Source: CF-118 sp035689345
GTDB taxonomy: Bacteria; Chloroflexota; Dormibacteria; Dormibacterales; Dormibacteraceae
DNA: 64,000 bases
Direction: 5' to 3'
Assembly (NCBI GenBank): GCA_035689345.1
Contig: DASSLR010000084.1
Location: forward strand, 27,801-91,800
Below are positions 26,292 to 33,707 of the stretch, one piece after another. The notes under the pieces are model-generated. The model was not told the origin of the DNA, made no database searches, and saw only the letters and a list, made by a program, of their open reading frames with translations. Position 1 is the stretch's first letter, and the number at the start of each line of letters is the position of its first letter. A program made the position numbers and the translations under genes.

Positions 26292-26396
26292 CAGGCTGGG
26301 TTGCGGTTTCCGCCGCGCCTGCCTACGTTTGCGGGCAGGTACGGTGAGAATGGGCTTTGGGGGAGGGAAGCCCACAGGGAGGAGGGAGGGCCCGCG
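26286..26396 (+). repeat. Repeated structured intergenic element, copy 2
   Basis: A 111-nt element between the convergent DUF2277 and mutM-like genes. It starts TCTTAACAGGCTGGGTTG. Three possible hairpins follow: GCGG-TTT-CCGC (26303-26313); CCTGCC/GGCAGG (26318-26323 with 26334-26339); and TGGGCTT/AAGCCCA (26351-26357 with 26368-26374), whose loop is TGGGGGAGGG. It ends GAGGGAGGGCCCGCG, 15 bases identical to the end of copy 3. Copy 3 has the same loop on a shorter, different stem. This pattern is what one expects of a conserved RNA structure; it may also act as a terminator. Several GGG tracts could form a G-quadruplex. Confidence 0.6.
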
Positions 26397-26406
26397 AGAG
26401 GTATGC

Positions 26407-27234
26407 CTAGAGCTGGCAGCCGCGGCAGAAGTTCAGCGGCTCCCGGTTCGACCCTAGCTGGCTGATCCGGTGCCCGCAGCGCGGACAGGTCTTCCCGCCC
26501 TTCATGTGCACCGCCATGAACGAACGATCCTGCTTGGACTCCTCATAGTTCGGATTGGCCAGGATCGCCTCGACCGCCCGGTTCAGCACCGTGGGGATGG
26601 CGTCGAAGAGCGCCTCTTCCTCGGCCGGCTTGAGCGATGATCGCCGCCGCAGCGGGAGCAGCCGGGCCTCGAAGAGGATCTCGTCTGAGTAGGCGTTGCC
26701 GATACCCGCCAGGAACTCCTGGTTGCGGAGCAGGTCTTTCAGCTCGTCACGAAATCGTCGCAGTCGCTTCCGGAACGCCTCGATCCCCATCTCTGTCACG
26801 GTGTCCGCCTCGGGCCCGAGCACAGACCAGCCGGGCACTTCCTTAGTTGGATCCTCGACCCAGTAGATCCGGCCCATGTCGCGAAAGTCCAGGTAACGCA
26901 GCTCCTGTTTGCCCTCGACCCGGATCGTGAAGACGTGGGTGGCCGGCACCGGCTCGCCGTCGCCGGCGAGCTGAAACCGCCCGCCCAGCATCGGGTTGAT
27001 GACGAGCCAGCGAGGGGACCCGCCACCGCCCAGCTCCGTGGCGAAGACGAGGTGCTTGCCCCGCCGTGTGAGCTCGGTGATGCGCCGGGCGGGCAGCTCG
27101 CGTGCGAACTCTTCCACCGGATAGCGGAGGAGGTGCGCCTTTTGGGGGGCGACTGACGCCGCGGTTATGAGCTTGTCCCGCAGCTTGGGACCCAGCCGGA
27201 TCCGCAGCGCCTCCAGCTCAGGTAACTCCGGCAC
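26407..27234 (-). CDS. Fpg/Nei-family DNA glycosylase-AP lyase
   Basis: A base-excision repair enzyme that removes oxidised bases and cleaves the AP site. The 275-residue protein has the N-terminal PELPELEALRIR, where Pro2 is the Schiff-base nucleophile and Glu3 the general acid. RRGKHLVF carries the conserved Lys, and GIGNAYSDEILFEARLLP is the helix-two-turns-helix. A C-terminal zinc finger has spacing C-x2-C-x16-C-x2-C (CPRCGH...FCRGCQ). GTG 27234 is required to put Pro at position 2. Fpg versus Nei specificity cannot be settled by eye. It is divergent from clpB. Confidence 0.9.
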   Translation of the reverse strand: MPELPELEALRIRLGPKLRDKLITAASVAPQKAHLLRYPVEEFARELPARRITELTRRGKHLVFATELGGGGSPRWLVINPMLGGRFQLAGDGEPVPATHVFTIRVEGKQELRYLDFRDMGRIYWVEDPTKEVPGWSVLGPEADTVTEMGIEAFRKRLRRFRDELKDLLRNQEFLAGIGNAYSDEILFEARLLPLRRRSSLKPAEEEALFDAIPTVLNRAVEAILANPNYEESKQDRSFMAVHMKGGKTCPRCGHRISQLGSNREPLNFCRGCQL

Positions 27235-27240
27235 TGCGCC

Positions 27241-27246
27241 AAGATA
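27241..27246 (-). promoter_or_regulatory. -10-like box of the Fpg/Nei gene
   Basis: Read on the minus strand, TATCTT ends six bases before the GTG start. It is back to back with the clpB box in the 56-nt divergent gap. Confidence 0.45.
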
Positions 27247-27278
27247 CGGGTAGCGGTTTGGGGGGTGAAACCGGCGGG

Positions 27279-27284
27279 TAGTCT
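27279..27284 (+). promoter_or_regulatory. -10-like box of clpB
   Basis: TAGTCT ends six bases before the clpB GTG. No CIRCE or HAIR inverted repeat is seen in the 56-nt divergent gap, so the usual HrcA or HspR control of clpB is not evident here. Confidence 0.45.
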
Positions 27285-27290
27285 CACCTT

Positions 27291-29876
27291 GTGAGAATCG
27301 ATCGGTTCACAGAAAAGGCTCAGGAGGCTCTGCAGGATGCTGCCGAGCTTGCCCGCGAGCGTGGACAGCAGGCTATCGAGCCGGAGCACCTTCTGCTTGC
27401 TCTCATCAGCCAGGAGGGCGGCGTCGGGCGCACCTTGCTCGAGCGATCTGGCGTGTCCATCCAGGCCTTGCAGCCTGCTCTGGTGTCCGCCATCGAGCGG
27501 ATGCCGAAGGTCAGCGGCTCCGGCCAGCCCTACCTGAGCCAGGCGCTCAATCAGGTGCTCGAGCAGGCCGAGCGCGAAGCCGAGCGGCTAAAGGACGAAT
27601 ACACGTCGACTGAACATCTCGTGCTGGCGCTGGCCGACACCAAGCTGCTGAAGGGCGCAGGCGCCAATCACGATGCATTGCTGGGCGCGTTGCGCCAAAT
27701 TCGTGGCAACCAGCGAGTCACCGACCAGAACCCCGAGTCGAAGTACGAGGCGCTGGAGAAGTACGGGCGCGACCTGACCAGGCTCGCCGCGGACGGCAAG
27801 CTCGACCCCGTGATCGGGCGTGACGAAGAGATCCGGCGCGTGATCCAGGTGCTCTCGCGGCGCACCAAGAACAACCCGGTGCTGATCGGTGAGCCTGGCG
27901 TCGGCAAGACAGCGATCGCGGAGGGCCTCGCGCAGCGCGTCGCGCAGGGAGACGTGCCGGAAGGCTTGAAGGGCAAGCGCGTCATCTCGCTTGACCTGGG
28001 CGCGCTCGTCGCGGGCACCAAATACCGCGGTGAGTTCGAGGATCGGCTGAAGGCGGTGCTCAAAGAGATCGAAGGATCCAACGGCCAGGTGATCCTGTTC
28101 ATCGACGAGTTGCACACGCTCGTCGGCGCCGGCGCGGCGGAAGGTGCGATAGACGCCGCGAACCTGCTCAAGCCCGCTCTCGCACGCGGCGACCTGCGAG
28201 CAATCGGTGCGACCACGCTGGACGAGTACCGCAAGCACATTGAGAAGGACGCAGCGCTGGAGCGCCGTTTCCAGCCGGTGCTCGTCGACCAGCCGTCCGT
28301 TGAGGACACGATCAGCATTCTTCGAGGGCTGCGCGAGCGCTACGAGGTCCACCACGGAGTACGCATCAAGGACACCGCGATCGTCGCGGCCGCCGTGCTT
28401 TCCAACCGTTACATCACAGATCGATTCCTGCCGGACAAAGCCATCGACCTCATCGACGAAGCGGCTGCGCGGCTGCGGACCGAGATCGATTCGCTTCCGG
28501 CCGAGCTCGACGAGCTCGAGCGGCAGATCCGACAGCTCGAGATCGAGCGTGAAGCTCTGCGCAAGGAGTCCGACAAGGCATCGAAGGAAAGGCTCGCCGG
28601 CATCGAAAAGCAGCTCGCCGGCCTGGGTGAAAAGCGAACCGCACTTCGATCCCGTTGGGACCAGGAGAAGGAAGTAATCGCGAGCATTCGCAAGCTGAAG
28701 GCGCAGCTCGAAGAGGTGAGGCACGAAGCCGAAAGAGCCGAGCGCGCCGCTGAGTTCGCCAAGGCTGCGGAGCTGCGCTACGGCCAGGTGGTCGAGATCG
28801 AAAAGCGGCTCCAGGAAGCCAACACGCGCCTGACACAACTGCAGGGTGGCGAGCCACTGTTGAAGGAAGAGGTCGGCGAGGAGGACATCGCTGAGATCGT
28901 CGCCCGCTGGACAGGAATCCCGGTCTCGAAGCTCATGGAGGGCGAGGTCGCAAAGCTCATCCGCATGGAAGAGCGACTGCACGAGCGCGTGATCGGCCAG
29001 GAGGAGGCGGTGAGCGCGGTCGCCAATGCAGTACGCAGATCGCGGTCCGGTCTTTCGGATCCGAATCGACCGGTGGGATCGTTCATCTTTCTCGGGCCGA
29101 CCGGTGTCGGCAAGACCGAGCTGGCGCGCGCGCTGGCGGAGTTTCTGTTCGACGACGAGCAGGCCCTGATTCGACTCGACATGTCCGAGTATCAGGAGAA
29201 GCACACCGTGGCGCGGCTCCTGGGTGCGCCGCCTGGCTATGTCGGCTACGACGAAGGAGGCCAGCTCACCGAGGCCGTGCGCCGGCGACCTTACTCGGTC
29301 GTGCTGTTCGACGAAATCGAGAAGGCACACCCTGACGTCTTCAACGTGTTGTTGCAGATCCTCGACGACGGCCGCCTGACCGATGGCCAGGGCCGCACAG
29401 TCGATTTCCGCAACACGGTCTTGATCATGACGTCGAACCTCGGCGGACAGCTCATTCAAGAAATGGCAAATCGCGAGTTCGAAGACGTCCGCGATGCGGT
29501 CATGGCGGTCCTGCGTGATCACTTCAAGCCAGAGTTCTTGAACCGGGTCGACGAGATCATCGTTTTCCGCGCACTCACGCAGGAGCAGCTCACTGCGATC
29601 GTGGACATCCAGCTGCGCCGTCTCGAGAAGAGGCTGGCGGAGCGAAAGATCGCGCTCGTTGTGACCGACGCTGCACGCAAGCTCCTGGCGGAGCGAGGGT
29701 GGGATCCTGTCTACGGAGCGCGCCCGCTGAAGCGAGCGATCCAGCGCCTTGTTCAGGACCCGCTGGCGATGCAGATGCTCGAAGGCAAGTTCGTCGAGGG
29801 CGACGCGGTCGAGGTCGGCGTCAAGGGCGGCGAGCTCATCTTCGCCAAGGCAAAGATCCCGATCGCGACTGCCTGA
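27291..29876 (+). CDS. clpB: ATP-dependent disaggregase ClpB
   Basis: Hsp100 chaperone that extracts polypeptides from aggregates with DnaK. The 861-residue protein has an N-terminal Clp-N repeat domain (about 1-145), first AAA+ domain with Walker A GEPGVGKT (about 202-209), the long coiled-coil middle domain (about 400-520, ELDELERQIRQLEIEREALR and following) and second AAA+ with GPTGVGKT (about 603). A C-terminal D2-small domain completes it. The coiled coil marks ClpB rather than ClpA or ClpC. GTG 27291 gives the usual RIDRFTEKAQEAL start. The repeated element copy 3 follows the stop by 12 nt. Confidence 0.97.
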   Translation: MRIDRFTEKAQEALQDAAELARERGQQAIEPEHLLLALISQEGGVGRTLLERSGVSIQALQPALVSAIERMPKVSGSGQPYLSQALNQVLEQAEREAERLKDEYTSTEHLVLALADTKLLKGAGANHDALLGALRQIRGNQRVTDQNPESKYEALEKYGRDLTRLAADGKLDPVIGRDEEIRRVIQVLSRRTKNNPVLIGEPGVGKTAIAEGLAQRVAQGDVPEGLKGKRVISLDLGALVAGTKYRGEFEDRLKAVLKEIEGSNGQVILFIDELHTLVGAGAAEGAIDAANLLKPALARGDLRAIGATTLDEYRKHIEKDAALERRFQPVLVDQPSVEDTISILRGLRERYEVHHGVRIKDTAIVAAAVLSNRYITDRFLPDKAIDLIDEAAARLRTEIDSLPAELDELERQIRQLEIEREALRKESDKASKERLAGIEKQLAGLGEKRTALRSRWDQEKEVIASIRKLKAQLEEVRHEAERAERAAEFAKAAELRYGQVVEIEKRLQEANTRLTQLQGGEPLLKEEVGEEDIAEIVARWTGIPVSKLMEGEVAKLIRMEERLHERVIGQEEAVSAVANAVRRSRSGLSDPNRPVGSFIFLGPTGVGKTELARALAEFLFDDEQALIRLDMSEYQEKHTVARLLGAPPGYVGYDEGGQLTEAVRRRPYSVVLFDEIEKAHPDVFNVLLQILDDGRLTDGQGRTVDFRNTVLIMTSNLGGQLIQEMANREFEDVRDAVMAVLRDHFKPEFLNRVDEIIVFRALTQEQLTAIVDIQLRRLEKRLAERKIALVVTDAARKLLAERGWDPVYGARPLKRAIQRLVQDPLAMQMLEGKFVEGDAVEVGVKGGELIFAKAKIPIATA

Positions 29877-29888
29877 TCCTTTCCCGCC

Positions 29889-29997
29889 TCTTAACAGGGT
29901 GGGTTGTGCCCGCACGCAACGTGTGCAACTTTTGGCGGGCCAGGTGCGGTGGGCTGGGGGAGGGGCCCAAAACGGAACGGGAGAGGGAGGGCCCGCG
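29889..29997 (+). repeat. Repeated structured intergenic element, copy 3
   Basis: A 109-nt element between clpB and the convergent lipoprotein hydrolase gene. It begins TCTTAACAGGGTGGGTTGTG. GCCCGC (29908-29913) pairs with GCGGGC (29935-29940). TGGGC/GCCCA (29950-29954 with 29965-29969) holds the same ten-base loop TGGGGGAGGG as copy 2. It ends with the shared GAGGGAGGGCCCGCG (29983-29997). The stems differ in sequence and length from copy 2 while pairing is kept. Confidence 0.6.
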
Positions 29998-30023
29998 GAG
30001 GGCGCGGCTTGGCCCCGGCGCGG

Positions 30024-31490
30024 TTAGCTCGTGCAGATCGTCCCGGTGGCGGGCAACCTCAGCTCGAGCAAATACGCGTCGGTCGCGGCCTGGGCGCAGG
30101 TGCTCGAGCCGTAGGACGTGTGCCCGTACCCACGCCGGGTCAGTAGCACCGAGTCCTTCATCTCTTTGGCGGCGCCCTGGGCCCACGCATACGGAGTGAT
30201 CGGGTCGTCCAGGCCGCCGACCAGCAGGATCGGGGGCGACCCATCTACCGACAGCGCGCCCGGCGGCACCTTGGCGGGGACAGGCCAGTAGGCGCAGATC
30301 AGGTTGCCGTACTGGAACGCCGCCCCGAACACGGGCGAAGCTGCCGCGAACGACGGACCCAAAGCGTCGTACGACGCGATGTCTGTCGGCACCTGATGAT
30401 CGAGGCAGTTGATCGCGATGTTCGAGTCCGTTTCGGTGTCGTAAGAACCGTCCGCCTGGCGACCGAGGTATACATCGGAGAACCTGAGCAGGAGCTGACC
30501 GTTGCCCGCCAGCGCGGTGCTCACGGCCTGGTCGAGATACGGCCACGTGGTCTGGTCGTACAGGGTCACGCCGATGCCGTACAGGGCTAGAGCCCGCGTC
30601 AGCTGGCGACCGCCGACTTGCATCGGATGGTTGTCGAGCTGGTTGAGCAGGTTGACCATCTTCGACACCGGGTCACCGCTGCGACCGAGCTGACAGGTGG
30701 ACTTGGTCTTGCAGTCGGCCGCGAATGCGTCGAGGTTCGACTGCAGGCCTTTGATCTGCTGCAGCAAGAAGTCGTTGGCGGGAAGAGCGGGGTCGAGCAC
30801 ACCGTCAAGCGCGAGCGCGCGCACGTGGCTCGGAAAGAGGTGTGCGTACCACTCGCCGAGAAACGATCCATACGAAAATCCGAGATACGACAGCTTGGTG
30901 TCGCCCAGCGCGGCGCGTATGCGATCCATGTCGCGCGCGACGCTGGGCGTGTCGACGTATGGCAAGAGCTTGCCGCTCATCTGTTGACATCCGGCGACGA
31001 AGTCTTTGTCCGCCTGGATCGCCGCCGCTTTCTCGACTGGATCGTCGAGCACTGAATCCAGCGCGTTGAATGCGTCCTCCTGCGGGCCGGTCAGACATCG
31101 GATAGGCGAGCTCTGGCCGGTGCCCCTCGGATCAAAGCCGATGAGGTCGAAACGAACGTTCAGGTTGCGCAGTGACGACGCCGAGCTCTTGAGGTAATCA
31201 ATGCCAGAAGCGCCTGGGCCGCCGGGGTTCGTCAGGAGTGAGCCGATGCGGTGCGCAGAATCAGTCGCCGGCTTGCGGATCAGTGCGATCTTGATCGTGT
31301 CGCCGTTGGGATTCGAGTAGTCGAGAGGCACGGTCAGTGACCCGCACTGGAATCCACCACCGCACGATGACCATGCGATCTTGTCCGCTTTCGGAGTGCT
31401 CGGTGGGCTGAACTTGGCGAAGCCGGCCCCCCGCGTGCACGCACTGACTGCGACGACCACAATCGCCGCCACGATCGCAACTCGCTTCAA
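30024..31490 (-). CDS. Secreted alpha/beta hydrolase lipoprotein, tripeptidyl-aminopeptidase (TAP/SlpD)-like
   Basis: A 488-residue exported lipoprotein. The signal peptide ends at VSAC (about 18). It has the family's early SSCGGGFQCGSLTVPLDYSNP. NPGGPGASG forms the oxyanion region (about 89-97), GFDPRGTGQSSP follows, the nucleophile elbow is GFSYGSFLGEWYAHLFP (about 205) and the acid/His are in GGLDDPITP and GYGHTSYGSSTC near the C-terminus. Members of this group cleave N-terminal tripeptides or related esters outside the cell. TTG 31490 has a TAGACT box eight bases upstream. A second copy lies at 33708-35192 with an M29 aminopeptidase between them. Confidence 0.87.
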   Translation of the reverse strand: MKRVAIVAAIVVVAVSACTRGAGFAKFSPPSTPKADKIAWSSCGGGFQCGSLTVPLDYSNPNGDTIKIALIRKPATDSAHRIGSLLTNPGGPGASGIDYLKSSASSLRNLNVRFDLIGFDPRGTGQSSPIRCLTGPQEDAFNALDSVLDDPVEKAAAIQADKDFVAGCQQMSGKLLPYVDTPSVARDMDRIRAALGDTKLSYLGFSYGSFLGEWYAHLFPSHVRALALDGVLDPALPANDFLLQQIKGLQSNLDAFAADCKTKSTCQLGRSGDPVSKMVNLLNQLDNHPMQVGGRQLTRALALYGIGVTLYDQTTWPYLDQAVSTALAGNGQLLLRFSDVYLGRQADGSYDTETDSNIAINCLDHQVPTDIASYDALGPSFAAASPVFGAAFQYGNLICAYWPVPAKVPPGALSVDGSPPILLVGGLDDPITPYAWAQGAAKEMKDSVLLTRRGYGHTSYGSSTCAQAATDAYLLELRLPATGTICTS

Positions 31491-31498
31491 CGGGGCCG

Positions 31499-31504
31499 AG
31501 TCTA
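31499..31504 (-). promoter_or_regulatory. -10-like box of the first TAP-like hydrolase
   Basis: TAGACT on the minus strand ends eight bases before TTG 31490. The same hexamer precedes the second TAP-like gene (35202-35207). Confidence 0.45.
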
Positions 31505-31566
31505 ATTCAGGCGTGTTCCCTTCCAGTCGACTTACAGCAAACTCTCAGCTTTCGCAGTTCGGGCGC

Positions 31567-31572
31567 TAGGAT
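31567..31572 (+). promoter_or_regulatory. -10-like box
   Basis: TAGGAT ends six bases before GTG 31579 and is divergent from the hydrolase promoter 63 nt away. Confidence 0.45.
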
Positions 31573-31578
31573 GCGCCC

Positions 31579-32181
31579 GTGAGCACGATCCAGTACCGGC
31601 ACACCGCTTATCCGAGCGCGTGGCTCGCGGCCGCCGCGGGATTTCTGTATTCCGTCGCGTTCGTCGTCATCGCACGCAACAACCCTGCGCTCGGCAACGG
31701 TCTCAGCGGTTTCTTCCTACTCATCGGTGGTGTGTTCGGCGCGAGCGCTCTCCTCGGACTTTACGAGAGGCTCAAGCCGGCCACTGGGACATATGCACTA
31801 TGGGCACTGGTGCTCGGACTTGGCGGCGCGTTCGCGGTCACGCTCCATGGCGGTTATGACCTCGCGGTGGCGATTCACCCGCCGAACCAGACCATCAACT
31901 TCCCGAGCCCTGTCGATCCGCGCGGTCTCGGTACGTTCGGTCTGACGGGCCTCTCGCTGCTGGCCTTCTCCTATTTGATGCAGCGCGACCGGAGCTTTCC
32001 TCGCGGGCTGGTCGCCATCGGCTACGTCTCGGGCGCCCTGCTCGTGCTCATCTACGTGAGCCGGCTCACGATCCTCGATGCATCCAACCTGCTGGTGCTA
32101 GCGCCCGCGGGCATCGAGGGATTCATCGTCAACCCGGCCTGGTATGTCTGGCTCGGGCTCGCGCTGCGCAAGCCCGGCTAG
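31579..32181 (+). CDS. Six-helix integral membrane protein, unknown function
   Basis: A 200-residue protein with about six hydrophobic segments (WLAAAAGFLYSVAFVVIA; GFFLLIGGVFGASALLGLY; YALWALVLGLGGAFAVTL; TFGLTGLSLLAFSYLMQ; VAIGYVSGALLVLIYVSRLT; WYVWLGLAL) and little soluble part. It looks like the many DUF-type bacterial membrane proteins; I do not assign a family. GTG 31579. Its 3' end overlaps the convergent small gene by 4 nt. Confidence 0.7.
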   Translation: MSTIQYRHTAYPSAWLAAAAGFLYSVAFVVIARNNPALGNGLSGFFLLIGGVFGASALLGLYERLKPATGTYALWALVLGLGGAFAVTLHGGYDLAVAIHPPNQTINFPSPVDPRGLGTFGLTGLSLLAFSYLMQRDRSFPRGLVAIGYVSGALLVLIYVSRLTILDASNLLVLAPAGIEGFIVNPAWYVWLGLALRKPG

Positions 32182-32435
32182 TCTGACTCCAGCCCTCGGC
32201 CGGCGCGGCGGCGCCGGGCCCAGGTGGTCGAGAAGACCGGCCTGAAGGCAGCCTCTTCGATTTCGAATTCCTCGGCCTGCGGGGCGGCGTCTTTACCTTC
32301 GTTCGGAGCGGATTGGATGGGAAGCGCGTAGAACACGAGTCGTTTGCGCGCGCGGTCTCGAACCCATGCCAGCCCAACTCGTTCCCGGCCGCCGATGATC
32401 ACCGAGCCGATGCGCCCGTCGAGGTCCCAACCCAT
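32178..32435 (-). CDS. Small hypothetical protein, 85 residues
   Basis: An 85-residue soluble protein starting MGWDLDGRIGSVIIGGRERV and ending in a basic WARRRRAGRG tail. The first half alternates in a way that suggests beta strands. It lies between a membrane protein gene (convergent, 4-nt overlap) and the M29 gene (divergent). A TAGGCT box ends nine bases before the ATG. No family recognised; coding status is supported by the promoter placement and the tight fit between neighbours. Confidence 0.55.
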   Translation of the reverse strand: MGWDLDGRIGSVIIGGRERVGLAWVRDRARKRLVFYALPIQSAPNEGKDAAPQAEEFEIEEAAFRPVFSTTWARRRRAGRGLESD

Positions 32436-32444
32436 TTCGCGACA

Positions 32445-32450
32445 AGCCTA
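32445..32450 (-). promoter_or_regulatory. -10-like box of the 85-residue protein gene
   Basis: TAGGCT on the minus strand, nine bases before ATG 32435. Confidence 0.4.
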
Positions 32451-32475
32451 GCGGCGGCCCGTCAGCGTCCGGCGC

Positions 32476-32481
32476 TATCCT
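32476..32481 (+). promoter_or_regulatory. -10-like box of the M29 aminopeptidase gene
   Basis: TATCCT ends one base before GTG 32483 and seven before GTG 32489. By the spacing seen elsewhere in this window it favours 32489 as the start. Confidence 0.45.
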
Positions 32482-32488
32482 CGTGGCG

Positions 32489-33691
32489 GTGTCCACCGAT
32501 CGCCTCGAACGCTACGCCGACATCACGCTGAAGGTTGGCGTGAACCTGCAGCCGGGCCAGGCGCTGATGATCAGTGCCGACGTCGCTCACGCTCCGCTGG
32601 CGCGGGCGATGGCGGATCGCGCATGGCGAGCTGGAGCCGGTTCCGTGTTCGCGTTTTACAGGGACGCCGAACTTCGCAAACCACTTATCGACCTTGCGCC
32701 TGACGCGGCGTTGACCCTGAGCCCACCCGGCGGCGTGCGCATGATCGACGAGCTTGTCGAGCAGAAGGCTGGATTCGTCCAGATCGCCGGTGACCCGGCG
32801 CCTGAGTTGCTGGCTCATTCCGATCCGGCGAGGAGCGGGCGCGCGGTCCCGGTCGACTACGTCCGCCGCTGGGGACGATCGATCGGCCATCGCGAGCTGG
32901 CCTGGACGCTGGTCGGCTGCCCGGTCGAGGGCTGGGCGAAGCAGGTTTACGGCGAGCCCGATGTGGAGCGACTGTGGCAGGCGGTGGAACGCACGGTTCG
33001 CCTCGATCTGCCCGATCCCGTTGCCGCGTGGCGCGAGCGGCTCGACAAGCTCAACTCGATCGCAGCGGGGTTGAACAATCGCAAATTCGATGCGATCCGC
33101 TACCGCGGTCCCGGCACCGATCTCACAGTCGGATTGCTGCCGAGCGCGAGGTTCATGTCGGCCGGTCAATTCACGACGTCGTGGGGCCAGGCGCACGTGG
33201 CCAACCTGCCCACCGAAGAGGTGTTCACGTCGCCCGACCGCCGGCGCACCGAAGGCAAGATTCGCTCGACGCGTCCACTCACAGTCGGCGGCCGCATCAT
33301 CAACGGGCTGGAGCTGACGTTCAAGGACGGCCATATCACAGAGGTTCGCGCGGACGGGGACGGGGCCGACCTGATCCGCACCATGATCGCCACTGACCCG
33401 GGCGCGCCCTACCTCGGCGAGATCGCGCTCGTCGACAGCGAGTCGAGGGTGGGTGAGGCAAAGATGATCTTCTGGAACACGCTCTACGACGAGAACGCGA
33501 CATGCCACATCGCGTTCGGACACGGATTCGACTTCACGGTGGCCGACGAAGAGGATCGCGAGGCCGGTCTCAACCAGTCAGCGGTTCACACCGATTTCAT
33601 GGTCGGTGGCCCGGAGATCGAGATCGATGGGCTCGATAAGAATGGCAACGCGGTGCCGATCCTGCGCGAGGATCGCTTTCAGAGTCTGTAG
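32489..33691 (+). CDS. M29-family (thermophilic) aminopeptidase
   Basis: A cytosolic metallo-aminopeptidase with broad specificity for N-terminal residues. The roughly 400-residue product has the family start LERYADITLKVGVNLQPGQ. The active-site region contains NLPTEEVFTSPDRRRTEG (about 243-260), a region with GEIALVDSESRVGEAKMIFWNTLYDENATCHIAFG split across about 310-340, and HTDFMVGGPEIEIDG near the C-terminus with metal ligands Glu, His and Asp. GTG 32489 was preferred over 32483 because of -10 spacing. Sitting between two secreted TAP-like hydrolases, it could finish degradation of imported peptides (inference). Confidence 0.92.
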   Translation: MSTDRLERYADITLKVGVNLQPGQALMISADVAHAPLARAMADRAWRAGAGSVFAFYRDAELRKPLIDLAPDAALTLSPPGGVRMIDELVEQKAGFVQIAGDPAPELLAHSDPARSGRAVPVDYVRRWGRSIGHRELAWTLVGCPVEGWAKQVYGEPDVERLWQAVERTVRLDLPDPVAAWRERLDKLNSIAAGLNNRKFDAIRYRGPGTDLTVGLLPSARFMSAGQFTTSWGQAHVANLPTEEVFTSPDRRRTEGKIRSTRPLTVGGRIINGLELTFKDGHITEVRADGDGADLIRTMIATDPGAPYLGEIALVDSESRVGEAKMIFWNTLYDENATCHIAFGHGFDFTVADEEDREAGLNQSAVHTDFMVGGPEIEIDGLDKNGNAVPILREDRFQSL

Positions 33692-33707
33692 AGCAGCCTC
33701 CGCGCGC

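Noticed and set aside
27235..27290. CIRCE/HAIR heat-shock operator before clpB
   Set aside because: No inverted repeat of either type in the 56-nt gap.
27588..29915. A 775-codon minus-strand frame
   Set aside because: Antisense shadow of clpB; no recognisable motif and low-complexity composition.
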